A DNA stretch of 64,000 bases from contig NZ_JALDNB010000015.1 in the NCBI RefSeq assembly GCF_022699665.1, positions 1 through 64,000 on the forward strand, given 5' to 3'. A model generated the notes under the pieces. It was not told the DNA's origin. It did not search any database and saw only the letters and a program-made list of their open reading frames with translations. The stretch is from Chryseobacterium aahli (GTDB lineage Bacteria > Bacteroidota > Bacteroidia > Flavobacteriales > Weeksellaceae). This document shows positions 50,272-57,663 of this stretch, piece by piece. Every line of letters starts with the position of its first letter. Within the stretch, counting starts at the first letter, position 1. The position numbers were made by a program, and so were the translations under genes.

Positions 50272-50988
50272 CTAGTTTAGAATGAAATTCTTGTTTGGAA
50301 TGTTATCAAAAACTATCTTTATATTCTTTACGAATTTCTGAAGTTCTGAAATGAATGTTTCGTTTTCTGTAGTTTCACCATATACAAAAAAGTTGGTGTC
50401 GTTGATTCCGAAACCGATCTTACTTAATGTAAACATCACGAAATAAAGAAAATCTACCTCAGAGTTGACGTCAAGATTATTGTATAAAATTACTTTTTTG
50501 TTGGCAATCGCAAAAAATTCACACTGGTTATGGTAAAGATTGATGTGAATTTCTTTATTGTTTTTATTATGAATTGAGTTTAAAAACTTCTCTCCCGAAA
50601 AATTAAACTTCACAGGAATCGAAAGATCTTTAATTTTTGTGTAAAAATCTTTAGGAAAAGTATAATAAAACTGTACGTGAAATTTCTTATTTACAGAAAG
50701 CATTAATTCTTCGTTTTCCTTATCAACAGGAGCATTGAAAGCAATTAAATCATATCCGGCGTCATGTTCAGAAAAACCTTCCGGCATCAAAGTAAAATGA
50801 TTGAGCGCTGAGATCACAGACACTTCATCGTATCTTTGTTTCAGCAAAGCTTCCTCGAGTTTGTCAGCAATAAAATTTGCGGGAGATTCTTCATTCACGA
50901 GATAAGACTTCTCTTCCAAAACATTTTTGTTCTTGGAAATCTGATAGATCAGCCCGTCTTTGGTAAAAAGTAAAGTAAGTACGTTCAT
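50272..50988 (-). CDS. DUF3822 family protein
   Basis: A 238-aa protein of the DUF3822 family with the pattern MNVLTLLFTKDGLIYQIS, NFIADKLEEALL, HVQFYYTFPKDF and LDVNSEVDFLYFVMFTLSKIGF. The fold is thought to be actin/ASKHA-like, but function is unknown. It lies 73 bp before rsmD on the same strand. A TAAATTTG box at 51002 overlaps the upstream Smr gene's stop. Confidence 0.85.
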   Translation of the reverse strand: MNVLTLLFTKDGLIYQISKNKNVLEEKSYLVNEESPANFIADKLEEALLKQRYDEVSVISALNHFTLMPEGFSEHDAGYDLIAFNAPVDKENEELMLSVNKKFHVQFYYTFPKDFYTKIKDLSIPVKFNFSGEKFLNSIHNKNNKEIHINLYHNQCEFFAIANKKVILYNNLDVNSEVDFLYFVMFTLSKIGFGINDTNFFVYGETTENETFISELQKFVKNIKIVFDNIPNKNFILN

Positions 50989-51001
50989 ATAACAATTGCT
51001 G

Positions 51002-51009
51002 CAAATTTA
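51002..51009 (-). promoter_or_regulatory. -7 box TAAATTTG of the DUF3822 gene
   Basis: Perfect TAnnTTTG on the minus strand. It overlaps the stop codon of the upstream Smr gene, so the DUF3822-rsmD pair can be transcribed independently. Confidence 0.5.
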
Positions 51010-51501
51010 GTGAAATTCTACCATTACCGCACCCGATTGATGGTGAAGAATTTCTTTGTTGTAAAAATCCAGACCGGTTTGACTTTCAAGCACGTCCAAA
51101 ACTAATTTCTGAAGCACGCCGTCTCCGATTCCGTGAACAATTTCCAATCTTTTCAAATGATTTTTTCTGCAGAAATTAATCGTCTGAACGAGTTTTTCCT
51201 TCTGCATAAACAATCTCTCGAAACTGTCGTAGTCATTCGGATTTTTAACCAAATTATGAAAATGTAAGTCAAGAACCAAAGGATTTTTATCGTGTTTTTT
51301 AGAAGTTACTTTTCTTGGTTCTGCTTTTTGTACCACTTTTATGTTTTCATAAATAGAAGCATTTTTTGGAACCAGTTTTTCCTTAGGATATTGATAGGTA
51401 AAACCATATTCATCCTTGAAAACTACGATATTTCCATTCACAGAAGTGATTACTCCGCTCAAATCTTCATCTACCACCGAAACTTTATCGCCTATTTTCA
51501 T
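51007..51501 (-). CDS. Smr domain protein
   Basis: A 164-aa protein with an N-terminal beta domain (MKIGDKVSVVDEDLSGVITSVNGNIVVFKDE) and a C-terminal Smr (MutS2-like) domain: LVLDLHFHNLVKNP ... RLEIVHGIGDGVLQKLVLDVLE ... GAVMVEFH. The LDLHFH and HGIGDGVL motifs are the Smr nuclease/RNA-binding signature. Function outside MutS2 is not settled; roles in ribosome rescue have been proposed for stand-alone Smr proteins. Confidence 0.9.
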   Translation of the reverse strand: MKIGDKVSVVDEDLSGVITSVNGNIVVFKDEYGFTYQYPKEKLVPKNASIYENIKVVQKAEPRKVTSKKHDKNPLVLDLHFHNLVKNPNDYDSFERLFMQKEKLVQTINFCRKNHLKRLEIVHGIGDGVLQKLVLDVLESQTGLDFYNKEILHHQSGAVMVEFH

Positions 51502-51510
51502 ATATTTTTT

Positions 51511-51560
51511 TCATTGTGAGGAACAACCTGCCCCTGACCCTTCGGGAATGCAATCTTTTG
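51511..51560. repeat. TCATTGTGAGGAA...GCAATCT repeat, interrupted copy
   Basis: TCATTGTGAGGAACAA (51511 onward) continues at GCAATCTTTTGATTT (51550 onward), with about 24 nt between. The uninterrupted form, GTCATTGCGAGGAACGAAGCAATCT, is a sequence I have often seen between genes in diverse bacteria; that is memory, not a search. A second partial copy is at 51787. Confidence 0.45.
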
Positions 51561-51612
51561 ATTTCCCAAATTCATCAATTATTCATTACAATTACTTCAT
51601 CACTCATTTTTA

Positions 51613-51709
51613 GGAGCTATTCCCGCTATCCACTCATACTCCTCGCAAGCCAGCTAGTCCTGAGCCTGTCGAAGGGCTTGCTGTGGGGTAACCGTTTCTA
51701 TCGGGGCTA
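51613..51709 (+). repeat. Dispersed TAGCCC...GCTCC element, copy 3
   Basis: 97 nt with GGAGCTATTCCCGCTATCC and CTATCGGGGCTA ends. The interior stem GCAAGCC / GGCTTGC encloses the CCTGAGCCTGTCGAAGGG insertion (51659-51676), which adds about 10 nt relative to the 18793 copy. Confidence 0.75.
51659..51676. repeat. CCTGAGCCTGTCGAAGGG module inside a larger repeat
   Basis: This short palindrome-like module recurs between genes in many bacterial genomes. Here it is nested within dispersed element copy 3 and replaces part of the inner loop. Confidence 0.5.
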
Positions 51710-51769
51710 AAACCACCCCGTCAAAAATTCTTTCAGAATTTTCGCCACCCCTCCAAAGGAGGGGAATTC
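51709..51769. repeat. Paired-hairpin repeat, copy 2
   Basis: Homologous to 18953-19013. Here the second hairpin CCCCTCC-aaa-GGAGGGG (51748-51764) is perfect and the first (TCAAAAATTCT-ttc-AGAATTTTCG) carries mismatches. Confidence 0.7.
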
Positions 51770-51786
51770 CCATATTACATCTATTT

Positions 51787-51806
51787 GTCATTGCGAGGAA
51801 AAATGC
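51787..51806. repeat. GTCATTGCGAGGAA repeat, partial copy
   Basis: GTCATTGCGAGGAA (51787-51800), close to the interrupted copy at 51511. Confidence 0.45.
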
Positions 51807-52078
51807 AGTTTTTTTCTCAACTGAAATCTTTTTTTGAACCATCAAGAACCATTTAAAAAGTTAAGTTTAATTAAGGAAAATCTAAATAGATTCAAAAAAA
51901 ACATCCTGCTTAAAGCAAAGCTCAACTTAACTATTCTCAATTCCTTAATAAACCTTAATGATTCAAATTTCGGCGATAACTTTCAAACTCTCTCCCAATC
52001 ACAAGATATTAGCACAAATTTTCACCATTCTTATCAGTGTTATTAGTGAAAATAATTAGTGTTATTTGTATTTTAAAA

Positions 52079-52576
52079 TCAAACCTTTGCACCCAATTCA
52101 ATCACCTCCAAATCTTTTATTTCCGCACCATCAATTACAAATCGCATCATCGTTCTCATTTTATGCCAACCTTGTTTTCCGCAAGCTCCCGGATTCAAAT
52201 GTAACAGATTGTTTTTCTGATCATACATCGCCTTCAAAATATGAGAATGCCCTGAAATAAATAACTTTGGTGCTTTTCCTGAAATTTCTTTGTTAGCTAA
52301 CGGAGTATATTTTCCGGGATAACCGCCGATGTGAATCATCAGAATTTCCACTTTTTCGCATAGAAAACGGTTCACTTCCGGAAATTCAGAACGGATTTTT
52401 GCTCCATCAATATTTCCCCAAACACCTTTTAAAGGTTTTATTTTTTCCAATTGCTCAATAATTTCAAAACTTCCAAAGTCACCACAATGCCAAATTTCAT
52501 CAGCCTGTTTTGCATAATCTAAAATTCTGTCATCAATGTATGAGTGGGAATCGGAGAGGAGGAGGATTTTAGTCAT
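52079..52576 (-). CDS. YfcE/MJ0936-type metallophosphoesterase
   Basis: A 165-aa calcineurin-like phosphoesterase with the five metal motifs: SDSHSY, CGDFGSF, GNIDG, the IHIGGYPGKY histidine and SGHSHIL. Such small YfcE-like enzymes hydrolyse phosphodiesters in vitro; the natural substrate is unknown. The promoter box is at 52600 on the minus strand, divergent from the serine hydrolase. Confidence 0.93.
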   Translation of the reverse strand: MTKILLLSDSHSYIDDRILDYAKQADEIWHCGDFGSFEIIEQLEKIKPLKGVWGNIDGAKIRSEFPEVNRFLCEKVEILMIHIGGYPGKYTPLANKEISGKAPKLFISGHSHILKAMYDQKNNLLHLNPGACGKQGWHKMRTMMRFVIDGAEIKDLEVIELGAKV

Positions 52577-52599
52577 TGCTGATGAGAATTTCTTTAAAA

Positions 52600-52607
52600 A
52601 GCAAATT
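52600..52607 (-). promoter_or_regulatory. -7 box TAAATTTG of the phosphoesterase gene
   Basis: Perfect TAnnTTTG on the minus strand, 23 bp before the ATG at 52576. Confidence 0.6.
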
Positions 52608-52629
52608 TACTCAATAATCCCGAATTGAT

Positions 52630-52637
52630 TAACTTTG
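52630..52637 (+). promoter_or_regulatory. -7 box TAACTTTG of the serine hydrolase gene
   Basis: Perfect TAnnTTTG, 14 bp before the ATG at 52652. It overlaps nothing in frame except the rejected upstream TTG start. Confidence 0.6.
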
Positions 52638-52651
52638 GAAAAATTAAAAAA

Positions 52652-54193
52652 ATGAAGCAAAAGCTATCTCTATTCTTTGTTCTTGTCTCTTTTATCTCGT
52701 TTGCGCAGGTTGAAGAAAAAAAATTGGATGAACTTATTCAAAATACTTTAAAAACTTTCGATGTTCCGGGAATGTCGGTTGGTGTAATCAAAGACGGTAA
52801 AATAATTTATTCAAAAGGTTTTGGAGTACGGTCTTTGATGTCTAAGCAGCCAATGGATGACACTACTTTGGTAGGAATTGCTTCCAATTCAAAAGCATTT
52901 ACATGTACCGCTTTAGCGATTTTGGCAGATGAAGGAAAACTGAACTGGGATGATAAAGTTACAAAATACATTCCTGAATTTCAGATGAACGATGCTTACG
53001 TTTCTCAAAATGTAACCATAAAAGATTTAGTTACACACAGAGCTGGTTTAGGTCTTGGACAAGGCGATTTGATGTTTTTTCCTGAAGGTGGAAGCTTAAC
53101 AGTGAACGACATTGTTCATAACGTAAGATATTTAAAACCTGAAAATCCTTTCAGAACAACTTTAGATTATAATAATGTGATGTTTATCGTTGCAGGAGAA
53201 GTGATTCAAAGAGTTTCCGGTTTGACTTGGGCAGAATTTATCGAACAGAGAATTATGAAACCTGTGGGAATGAATTCAAGTTTCGGAAGTTACAACAGAG
53301 CGAAATCTGTTGCCAATAAAATAGATGCACACGCTCCAGCTGACGGAAAAGTAATCGCCGTTCCTCACGATTGGAATGAAACAGCAAACGCTGCTGGAGG
53401 TATCATGAGCAACATCAAAGACATGACGACCTGGGCCGAATTTCTTTTAAATGGATTTACAACGAAAGAGGGCAAAAAACTAATTTCAGACAAACAGATT
53501 CAGCAGCTTTGGAATGTGCAGATTGCGAGTCCGGTTGCGATGAAAAATCCTTATGATACTGGGTTTTACGGTTACGGATTGGGTTGGTTTTTAAGTGATG
53601 TTAAAGGTCATAAGCAGGTTCAGCATACAGGTGGATTGATAGGAACAGTGACTCAGTTTACTCTAATTCCGGATATGAAATTAGGAATTGTTGTTTTGAC
53701 CAATCAACAGTCTGGAGCAGCTTTTAACACGATTACAAATACTTTGAAAGATTCATATTTAGGTGTAGCCGACAGAAATTGGCTGAAAACCTACGGTGAA
53801 AGAATGTCAAAAGCTAACGTAGAATACGAAAAGCAAAAGAAAGAAGCTTTCGCAAAGTCAGAAGCCTTTAAAAAAAATAAAAACCTTCAGCCAAAAGCTG
53901 AACAGTTTGTAGGGAAATACAATGACGTCTGGTTTGGCGATGTAGAAATTGCTCAGCAAGGAAGTACGTACAGAATTTCTTGTAAAAACTCGCCAAGACT
54001 GAAAGGTGAACTACTTCCGTATTCAAACAATTCATTTATTATCAAATGGGATGACAGAAGCTATGATGCTGATGCGTATATTATTTTCAGCTACGATGAA
54101 AACGGGAAGGCAGAATCTGCAAAGATGAAAGCGATTTCAGATATCACAGATTTTAGTTTTGATTTTGATGATTTAGATCTGAAAAGAAAATAA
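52652..54193 (+). CDS. Serine hydrolase (class C beta-lactamase/PBP-like)
   Basis: A 513-aa exported hydrolase. Signal peptide MKQKLSLFFVLVSFISFAQ, then the beta-lactamase/transpeptidase-like domain with the SxxK motif SNSK, the YxN-type DYNNV and the QHTGG (KTG-equivalent). A C-terminal ~100-residue DUF3471-like beta domain ends the protein. Family members include D-aminopeptidases, esterases and PBP-related proteins; a resistance role is not implied. Start at 52652; a TTG nine codons earlier would precede the promoter. Confidence 0.92.
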   Translation: MKQKLSLFFVLVSFISFAQVEEKKLDELIQNTLKTFDVPGMSVGVIKDGKIIYSKGFGVRSLMSKQPMDDTTLVGIASNSKAFTCTALAILADEGKLNWDDKVTKYIPEFQMNDAYVSQNVTIKDLVTHRAGLGLGQGDLMFFPEGGSLTVNDIVHNVRYLKPENPFRTTLDYNNVMFIVAGEVIQRVSGLTWAEFIEQRIMKPVGMNSSFGSYNRAKSVANKIDAHAPADGKVIAVPHDWNETANAAGGIMSNIKDMTTWAEFLLNGFTTKEGKKLISDKQIQQLWNVQIASPVAMKNPYDTGFYGYGLGWFLSDVKGHKQVQHTGGLIGTVTQFTLIPDMKLGIVVLTNQQSGAAFNTITNTLKDSYLGVADRNWLKTYGERMSKANVEYEKQKKEAFAKSEAFKKNKNLQPKAEQFVGKYNDVWFGDVEIAQQGSTYRISCKNSPRLKGELLPYSNNSFIIKWDDRSYDADAYIIFSYDENGKAESAKMKAISDITDFSFDFDDLDLKRK

Positions 54194-54216
54194 TTAATTT
54201 TGAAATAAAACTAAGG

Positions 54217-54243
54217 AAAACGGGCTTTTAGTCCGTTTTTTTA
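54217..54243 (+). terminator. Terminator of the serine hydrolase gene
   Basis: AAAACGGGC / GTCCGTTTT, a 9-bp stem with a 5-nt loop (one G-T pair), T run continuing into the next gene's stop region. Confidence 0.85.
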
Positions 54244-55110
54244 TTGAATTAAATTTAAATCTTTTTCTGTTCTTGAAAGTTCCGCGTTAAAAGAATTTGC
54301 TTCAAAGAATTTCTTTAACTCAAGCAGGCGTTTTTTATCATCATATTTTAAACTTGAATTGAGTTTGTACTGACAAAGCGAACAAGCTCTTGCGAAATGA
54401 GCATCTGTTTCACTAAGGCTGTTCGTGCCGTTCATCACGCAGTTTGCGTTCAGACAATGGCTGATTCCAAACATGTGACCGATCTCGTGTGAGCTTATTT
54501 TCATTAATCTTTCCAAACTTTGGCTGAAATTAGATTCAGATAAATTTCCATCAGCAAATCTGTATATCGAGGTTACGCCTACACCGCTTTGATATGAAGC
54601 CAGTCCGAAAACATAATTCCATTCAGGTTTTGGAAACAAATCTCTTTCTGTAATTCCCATGAAGACAACTGCATCTTTTGGTTTTCTTTTAATTAAAACA
54701 CTGTCCAGAACATAACCTGCGAGAATTTGCTCTTGTCCATTTTTAGAAATTCTTCGGACGTTTTTCGGGAAGATTTCGTTAGAAATAGTTGGAAGAATTT
54801 TTGTTTCCAGCTGAAAATAGATTTTTAAATATTCCTTTGTAAGCTCAATTTGCTTTTCCTGTAAATCATTAAATTCTCCGATAGGCTGCAAATAAATTAT
54901 ATTTTTTTCTGCTTCAGGTTTTATCTTTTTTAATTTTTGAAAATCGTCAAACGTCTGAAATTTTTCTTTGTGATTATATCTCCATTCACTAGAGCGTGGG
55001 TGTGATAGTTTTACATCATTTACAGCAATACTTTGAAAATAAGTATTCTCTTTATTTTGACATGAAAAAATAAAAATCAGAATAGAAAAATATAAAAATT
55101 TAAATTTCAA
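54241..55110 (-). CDS. Archaemetzincin-type zinc metallopeptidase lipoprotein
   Basis: A 289-aa protein with lipobox FSC (Cys17) in MKFKFLYFSILIFIFSCQN and, near the C-terminus, the archaemetzincin signature HEIGHMFGISHC then CVMN and CSLC, the HExxHxxGxxxC...CxM...CxxC arrangement of that metzincin branch. The active zinc is bound by the three histidines, the second zinc by the cysteines. Archaemetzincins are common in archaea and vertebrates; here the enzyme is lipid-anchored, so it would act in the periplasm or on the surface. sixA lies 11 bp upstream in the same operon. Confidence 0.85.
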   Translation of the reverse strand: MKFKFLYFSILIFIFSCQNKENTYFQSIAVNDVKLSHPRSSEWRYNHKEKFQTFDDFQKLKKIKPEAEKNIIYLQPIGEFNDLQEKQIELTKEYLKIYFQLETKILPTISNEIFPKNVRRISKNGQEQILAGYVLDSVLIKRKPKDAVVFMGITERDLFPKPEWNYVFGLASYQSGVGVTSIYRFADGNLSESNFSQSLERLMKISSHEIGHMFGISHCLNANCVMNGTNSLSETDAHFARACSLCQYKLNSSLKYDDKKRLLELKKFFEANSFNAELSRTEKDLNLIQ

Positions 55111-55121
55111 AATTAAGATAG

Positions 55122-55598
55122 CTACAGCTTATTCGGTTCATAAAAGAACAATAGTTTCTTATCAGCACCATCAAAATGCGACCACGAATCGCAGTTAATC
55201 TCAAAACCCGCAACACCACATGTTGGAAAATGAAAAATATCTTCCGAAATAGAATTGGCGAAATTTGAAATTCCGTTGTTGTGTGAGAAAAATGCGACCG
55301 AATCGACATCATCATTCAAATCATAAATCACCGATTGAAAATTATTTTCAGAAGGATTGTACAATTTTTCGTTCGTAATATAATTGAGCCTGTAGGTTTG
55401 ATTAAAAATTTTGCAGGTATTCAGTGCTCTCACCGCAGGGCTTGAGACCAAATAATCGATAGCAACATTGCTGTTCTTTAAAAATTTAGACATCTTCAAG
55501 GCATCTTGTAACCCTTTGTCTGCCAATGGTCTGTCGAAGTCTTCGGTTTCTTCCGGCCAGTCGCTTTTGGCGTGTCTTACCAAGATGAGTTTCTTCAT
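55122..55598 (-). CDS. sixA: SixA-type histidine phosphatase
   Basis: A 158-aa phosphoglycerate-mutase-fold phosphatase: LILVRHAKSDWPEETEDFDRPL (catalytic RHA), the SPAVRALNTCKIF segment, SVAFFSHNNGISNFANSI. SixA-like proteins dephosphorylate phosphohistidine in signalling or PTS proteins. First gene of a two-gene operon with the archaemetzincin lipoprotein, with no obvious functional link. Confidence 0.92.
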   Translation of the reverse strand: MKKLILVRHAKSDWPEETEDFDRPLADKGLQDALKMSKFLKNSNVAIDYLVSSPAVRALNTCKIFNQTYRLNYITNEKLYNPSENNFQSVIYDLNDDVDSVAFFSHNNGISNFANSISEDIFHFPTCGVAGFEINCDSWSHFDGADKKLLFFYEPNKL

Positions 55599-55697
55599 AG
55601 TTCTGAGTTTGGAATATTAAAATTATAAAAAAAAATGTGGAATGTAACATCATTTTATAAAAAAAACTGCGTTATGAATAAAATCATTAAAATTTCT

Positions 55698-55705
55698 TAA
55701 ATTTG
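55698..55705 (+). promoter_or_regulatory. -7 box TAAATTTG of ruvX
   Basis: Perfect TAnnTTTG ending seven bases before the ATG at 55713, so the transcript would be leaderless or nearly so. Confidence 0.6.
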
Positions 55706-55712
55706 CAGACTT

Positions 55713-56129
55713 ATGGGACAAATCCTTGCGATAGACTACGGAAAGGCTCGTTGTGGCATTGCGGTGACCGATGATATGAGGATTATTGCCAGTGCACTGC
55801 AGACTGTAGAAACAAAGTTTTTGATGGAATTTTTGAAAAAATATTTCAATGAAAACAAAGTAGAAGACATTGTAGTAGGTCTTCCCATAGATTTGCGGGG
55901 AAATCTTTCTGAGGTGGAAACGGATATTCTGAAATTTATAGAACTTTTCAGTAAAGAGTTTCCCGATATTCAGGTTCATCGTTTGGATGAAAGATTTACG
56001 TCAAAAATGGCTTCGTTTTTTATCTCCCAAAGCGGAAAAAGTAAAAAACAGAGACAGGAGAAAGGATTAATAGATAGAGTAAGCGCAACCATCATATTGC
56101 AAAATTTTTTAGAACAAAGAACAAGATGA
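55713..56129 (+). CDS. ruvX: Holliday junction resolvase-like protein RuvX (YqgF)
   Basis: A 138-aa RNase H-fold protein with ILAIDYGKARCGIAVTDD, VGLPIDLRGN, HRLDERFTSKMA, and the D-rich C-terminal IDRVSATIIL. It is probably involved in rRNA processing or Holliday-junction metabolism. Its last four bases overlap the def start (ATGA), so both are translated together. Confidence 0.95.
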   Translation: MGQILAIDYGKARCGIAVTDDMRIIASALQTVETKFLMEFLKKYFNENKVEDIVVGLPIDLRGNLSEVETDILKFIELFSKEFPDIQVHRLDERFTSKMASFFISQSGKSKKQRQEKGLIDRVSATIILQNFLEQRTR

Positions 56130-56698
56130 TTTTACCAATTAGAGCCTTTGGAGATCCTGTTTTGAGAAAAGTAGGAAAAGAAATAGATCAAGATTATCCT
56201 GGTTTGCAGGAACTCATCGACAATATGTTTGATACGATGAATAGTGCCAATGGCATTGGTCTTGCAGCACCACAGATTGGTTTAGACATCCGTCTGTTTA
56301 TCGTAGATGTTTCGCCTTTGGCAGGAGATGAAGATTATGAAGATATTGCTGAAGAGTTGAAAGATTTCAAGAAAGTATTCATCAACGCTCAGATTCTTGA
56401 AGAATCGGGGGAAGAGTGGAAATTTAATGAAGGCTGTCTTTCGATTCCTGATGTGCGAGAAGATGTCAAAAGAAAAAGTACAATCGTTATAGAATATTAT
56501 GACGAAAATTTTGTTAAGCATAAAGAAACTTTTTCCGATATTAGAGCCCGCGTAATTCAGCATGAGTACGACCATATTGAAGGGACGTTATTTACCGATC
56601 ATTTAAGCTCTTTAAAGAAAAAACTGGTAAAAGGTAAATTGGTTAAAATTTCTCAGGGTGATGTATCGATCAGCTACAAAATGAGGTTTCCAAAATAG
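56126..56698 (+). CDS. def: Peptide deformylase
   Basis: A 190-aa zinc/iron deformylase with all three motifs: GIGLAAPQIG, EGCLSIP and HEYDHIEG. It removes the N-formyl group from nascent proteins. An acidic insert (EDYEDIAEELKDFKK) lies between motifs 1 and 2, as in other Bacteroidota deformylases. Its ATG overlaps the ruvX stop. Confidence 0.97.
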   Translation: MILPIRAFGDPVLRKVGKEIDQDYPGLQELIDNMFDTMNSANGIGLAAPQIGLDIRLFIVDVSPLAGDEDYEDIAEELKDFKKVFINAQILEESGEEWKFNEGCLSIPDVREDVKRKSTIVIEYYDENFVKHKETFSDIRARVIQHEYDHIEGTLFTDHLSSLKKKLVKGKLVKISQGDVSISYKMRFPK

Positions 56699-56778
56699 TA
56701 AAATAGAAAATAAGTAAATAAATAATAAACTGCAGTTTGTCTTGAGCAGATTGCTAAAAATTTAAAAAAAATAAGATT

Positions 56779-57342
56779 ATGCTGTTAGAAAAAATAATTT
56801 CGATTTCTGGTAAACCAGGTCTTTACAAATTAGTTTCGCAATTGAAAAACGGATTTATTATTGAAGACGTTACAACAAAAAAGAAAGTAAGCATCGGTAA
56901 CTCAAGCCAGGTGAGCTTGTTAGATAATATCGCAATGTTCACATTCGATAAAGAAGTTCCTTTGTTCGAAGTTTTTGAAAATATTGCTAAAAACTACGAG
57001 TACAAAGAAACAATTTCTCACAAATCTACTGAGGATGAGTTGAGAGAATTTATGGGAGCATCACTTCCAAACTATGATACAGAAAGAGTATATTTTTCTG
57101 ATATCAAAAAATTAGCTCAATGGTATAACATTCTTCACAAAGCAGGATATGTAACTCCAGAAAGCTTCGTGAAAGCTGAGCCTGAAACTACAGAAGGAGA
57201 AAGCGCTGAAGGTGATATCACTGCAGATAAAGCAGCTCCGAAAAAAGCAGCTCCAAAAGCTGACAAGCCTGCAACTCCAAAAGTGAAAGCAAGTACAGGA
57301 GCAAAAGCAGCTACAAAAAGTACACACAGAAAAATGGGATAA
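56779..57342 (+). CDS. DUF5606 family protein with histone H1-like tail
   Basis: A 187-aa protein: conserved N-terminal domain (about 1-125, MLLEKIISISGKPGLYKLV ... YFSDIKKLAQWYNIL) of the DUF5606 family, followed by an acidic linker and a ~40-residue alanine/lysine/proline tail (PKKAAPKADKPATPKVKA). Such tails resemble eukaryotic histone H1 and bacterial HU-like proteins and could bind DNA or RNA, but no experiment is known to me. It follows def by about 80 bp and may be the third gene of that operon. Confidence 0.85.
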   Translation: MLLEKIISISGKPGLYKLVSQLKNGFIIEDVTTKKKVSIGNSSQVSLLDNIAMFTFDKEVPLFEVFENIAKNYEYKETISHKSTEDELREFMGASLPNYDTERVYFSDIKKLAQWYNILHKAGYVTPESFVKAEPETTEGESAEGDITADKAAPKKAAPKADKPATPKVKASTGAKAATKSTHRKMG

Positions 57343-57462
57343 TTTAATTTATCTGAATTTATACAAAACCTTATCAGCAATGATGAGGTTTTTTTGTTTT
57401 TGGGCTAAAAAATTTGACTTAGGAAAATGGAGCGTTAAGAAAATTAAAAGTTAATCCGTTAA

Positions 57463-57617
57463 AAAATTCCCACTGTTTGAAGCGCGATATCAATTTTGAA
57501 CTGAAGAATTGATTTAGAATTCGTGCAAGTTTTGGGAATTTTAGGATTGACTTTTAATTTTTAGCAGAAGTTTTCAATTCTTGAACTTTTGGTTCTTTTG
57601 TTTCAAGACAAAAGAAC
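57463..57617. repeat. Nested inverted repeats / structured element
   Basis: Outer AAAATTCCCA (57463-57472) / TGGGAATTTT (57533-57542), inner ATCAATT (57489-57495) / AATTGAT (57507-57513), and 50 bp later GTTCTTTTGT (57592-57601) / ACAAAAGAAC (57608-57617). Together they can form three stacked hairpins just upstream of mazG. It is either a processed RNA structure or a decayed mobile element. Confidence 0.5.
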
Positions 57618-57633
57618 TAATAAAGATTTACCT

Positions 57634-57641
57634 TAAATTTG
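57634..57641 (+). promoter_or_regulatory. -7 box TAAATTTG of mazG
   Basis: Perfect TAnnTTTG. An ATG one base after the box (57643) is too close, so the ATG at 57664 is the likely start. Confidence 0.6.
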
Positions 57642-57663
57642 CATGAATTTCAACACTCAAATT

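Larger units (their letters stand above)
51502..52078. other. Repeat nest with no gene
   Basis: This 577-bp gap between two minus-strand genes holds two GTCATTGCGAGGAA-type repeats (51511-51560 and 51787-51806), dispersed element copy 3 (51613-51709) with a CCTGAGCCTGTCGAAGGG insertion, and the paired-hairpin repeat (51709-51769). The AT-rich part 51807-52078 shows only a weak ORF that I do not accept. The 3' part also has TCAGTGTTATTAGTG-type text common in flavobacterial spacers. Confidence 0.65.
57343..57663. other. Structured gene-free region before mazG
   Basis: 320 bp. Contents: long AT-rich stretches, a long-range inverted repeat AAAATTCCCA (57463-57472) / TGGGAATTTT (57533-57542) enclosing a second one (ATCAATT / AATTGAT), a third hairpin GTTCTTTTGT / ACAAAAGAAC (57592-57617), and the mazG promoter box (57634). 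The AAAATTCCCA/TGGGAATTTT hairpin sits in sequence resembling intergenic repeats I recall from related genomes; no gene is seen. Confidence 0.55.

Noticed and set aside
51834..52046. 70-codon plus-strand ORF in the repeat nest
   Set aside because: It is low complexity (K/N/L-rich) with no promoter or homology sense, in decayed AT-rich sequence between repeats.
57643..57663. Upstream ATG start for mazG
   Set aside because: It lies one base after the -7 box, leaving no room for a transcription start.
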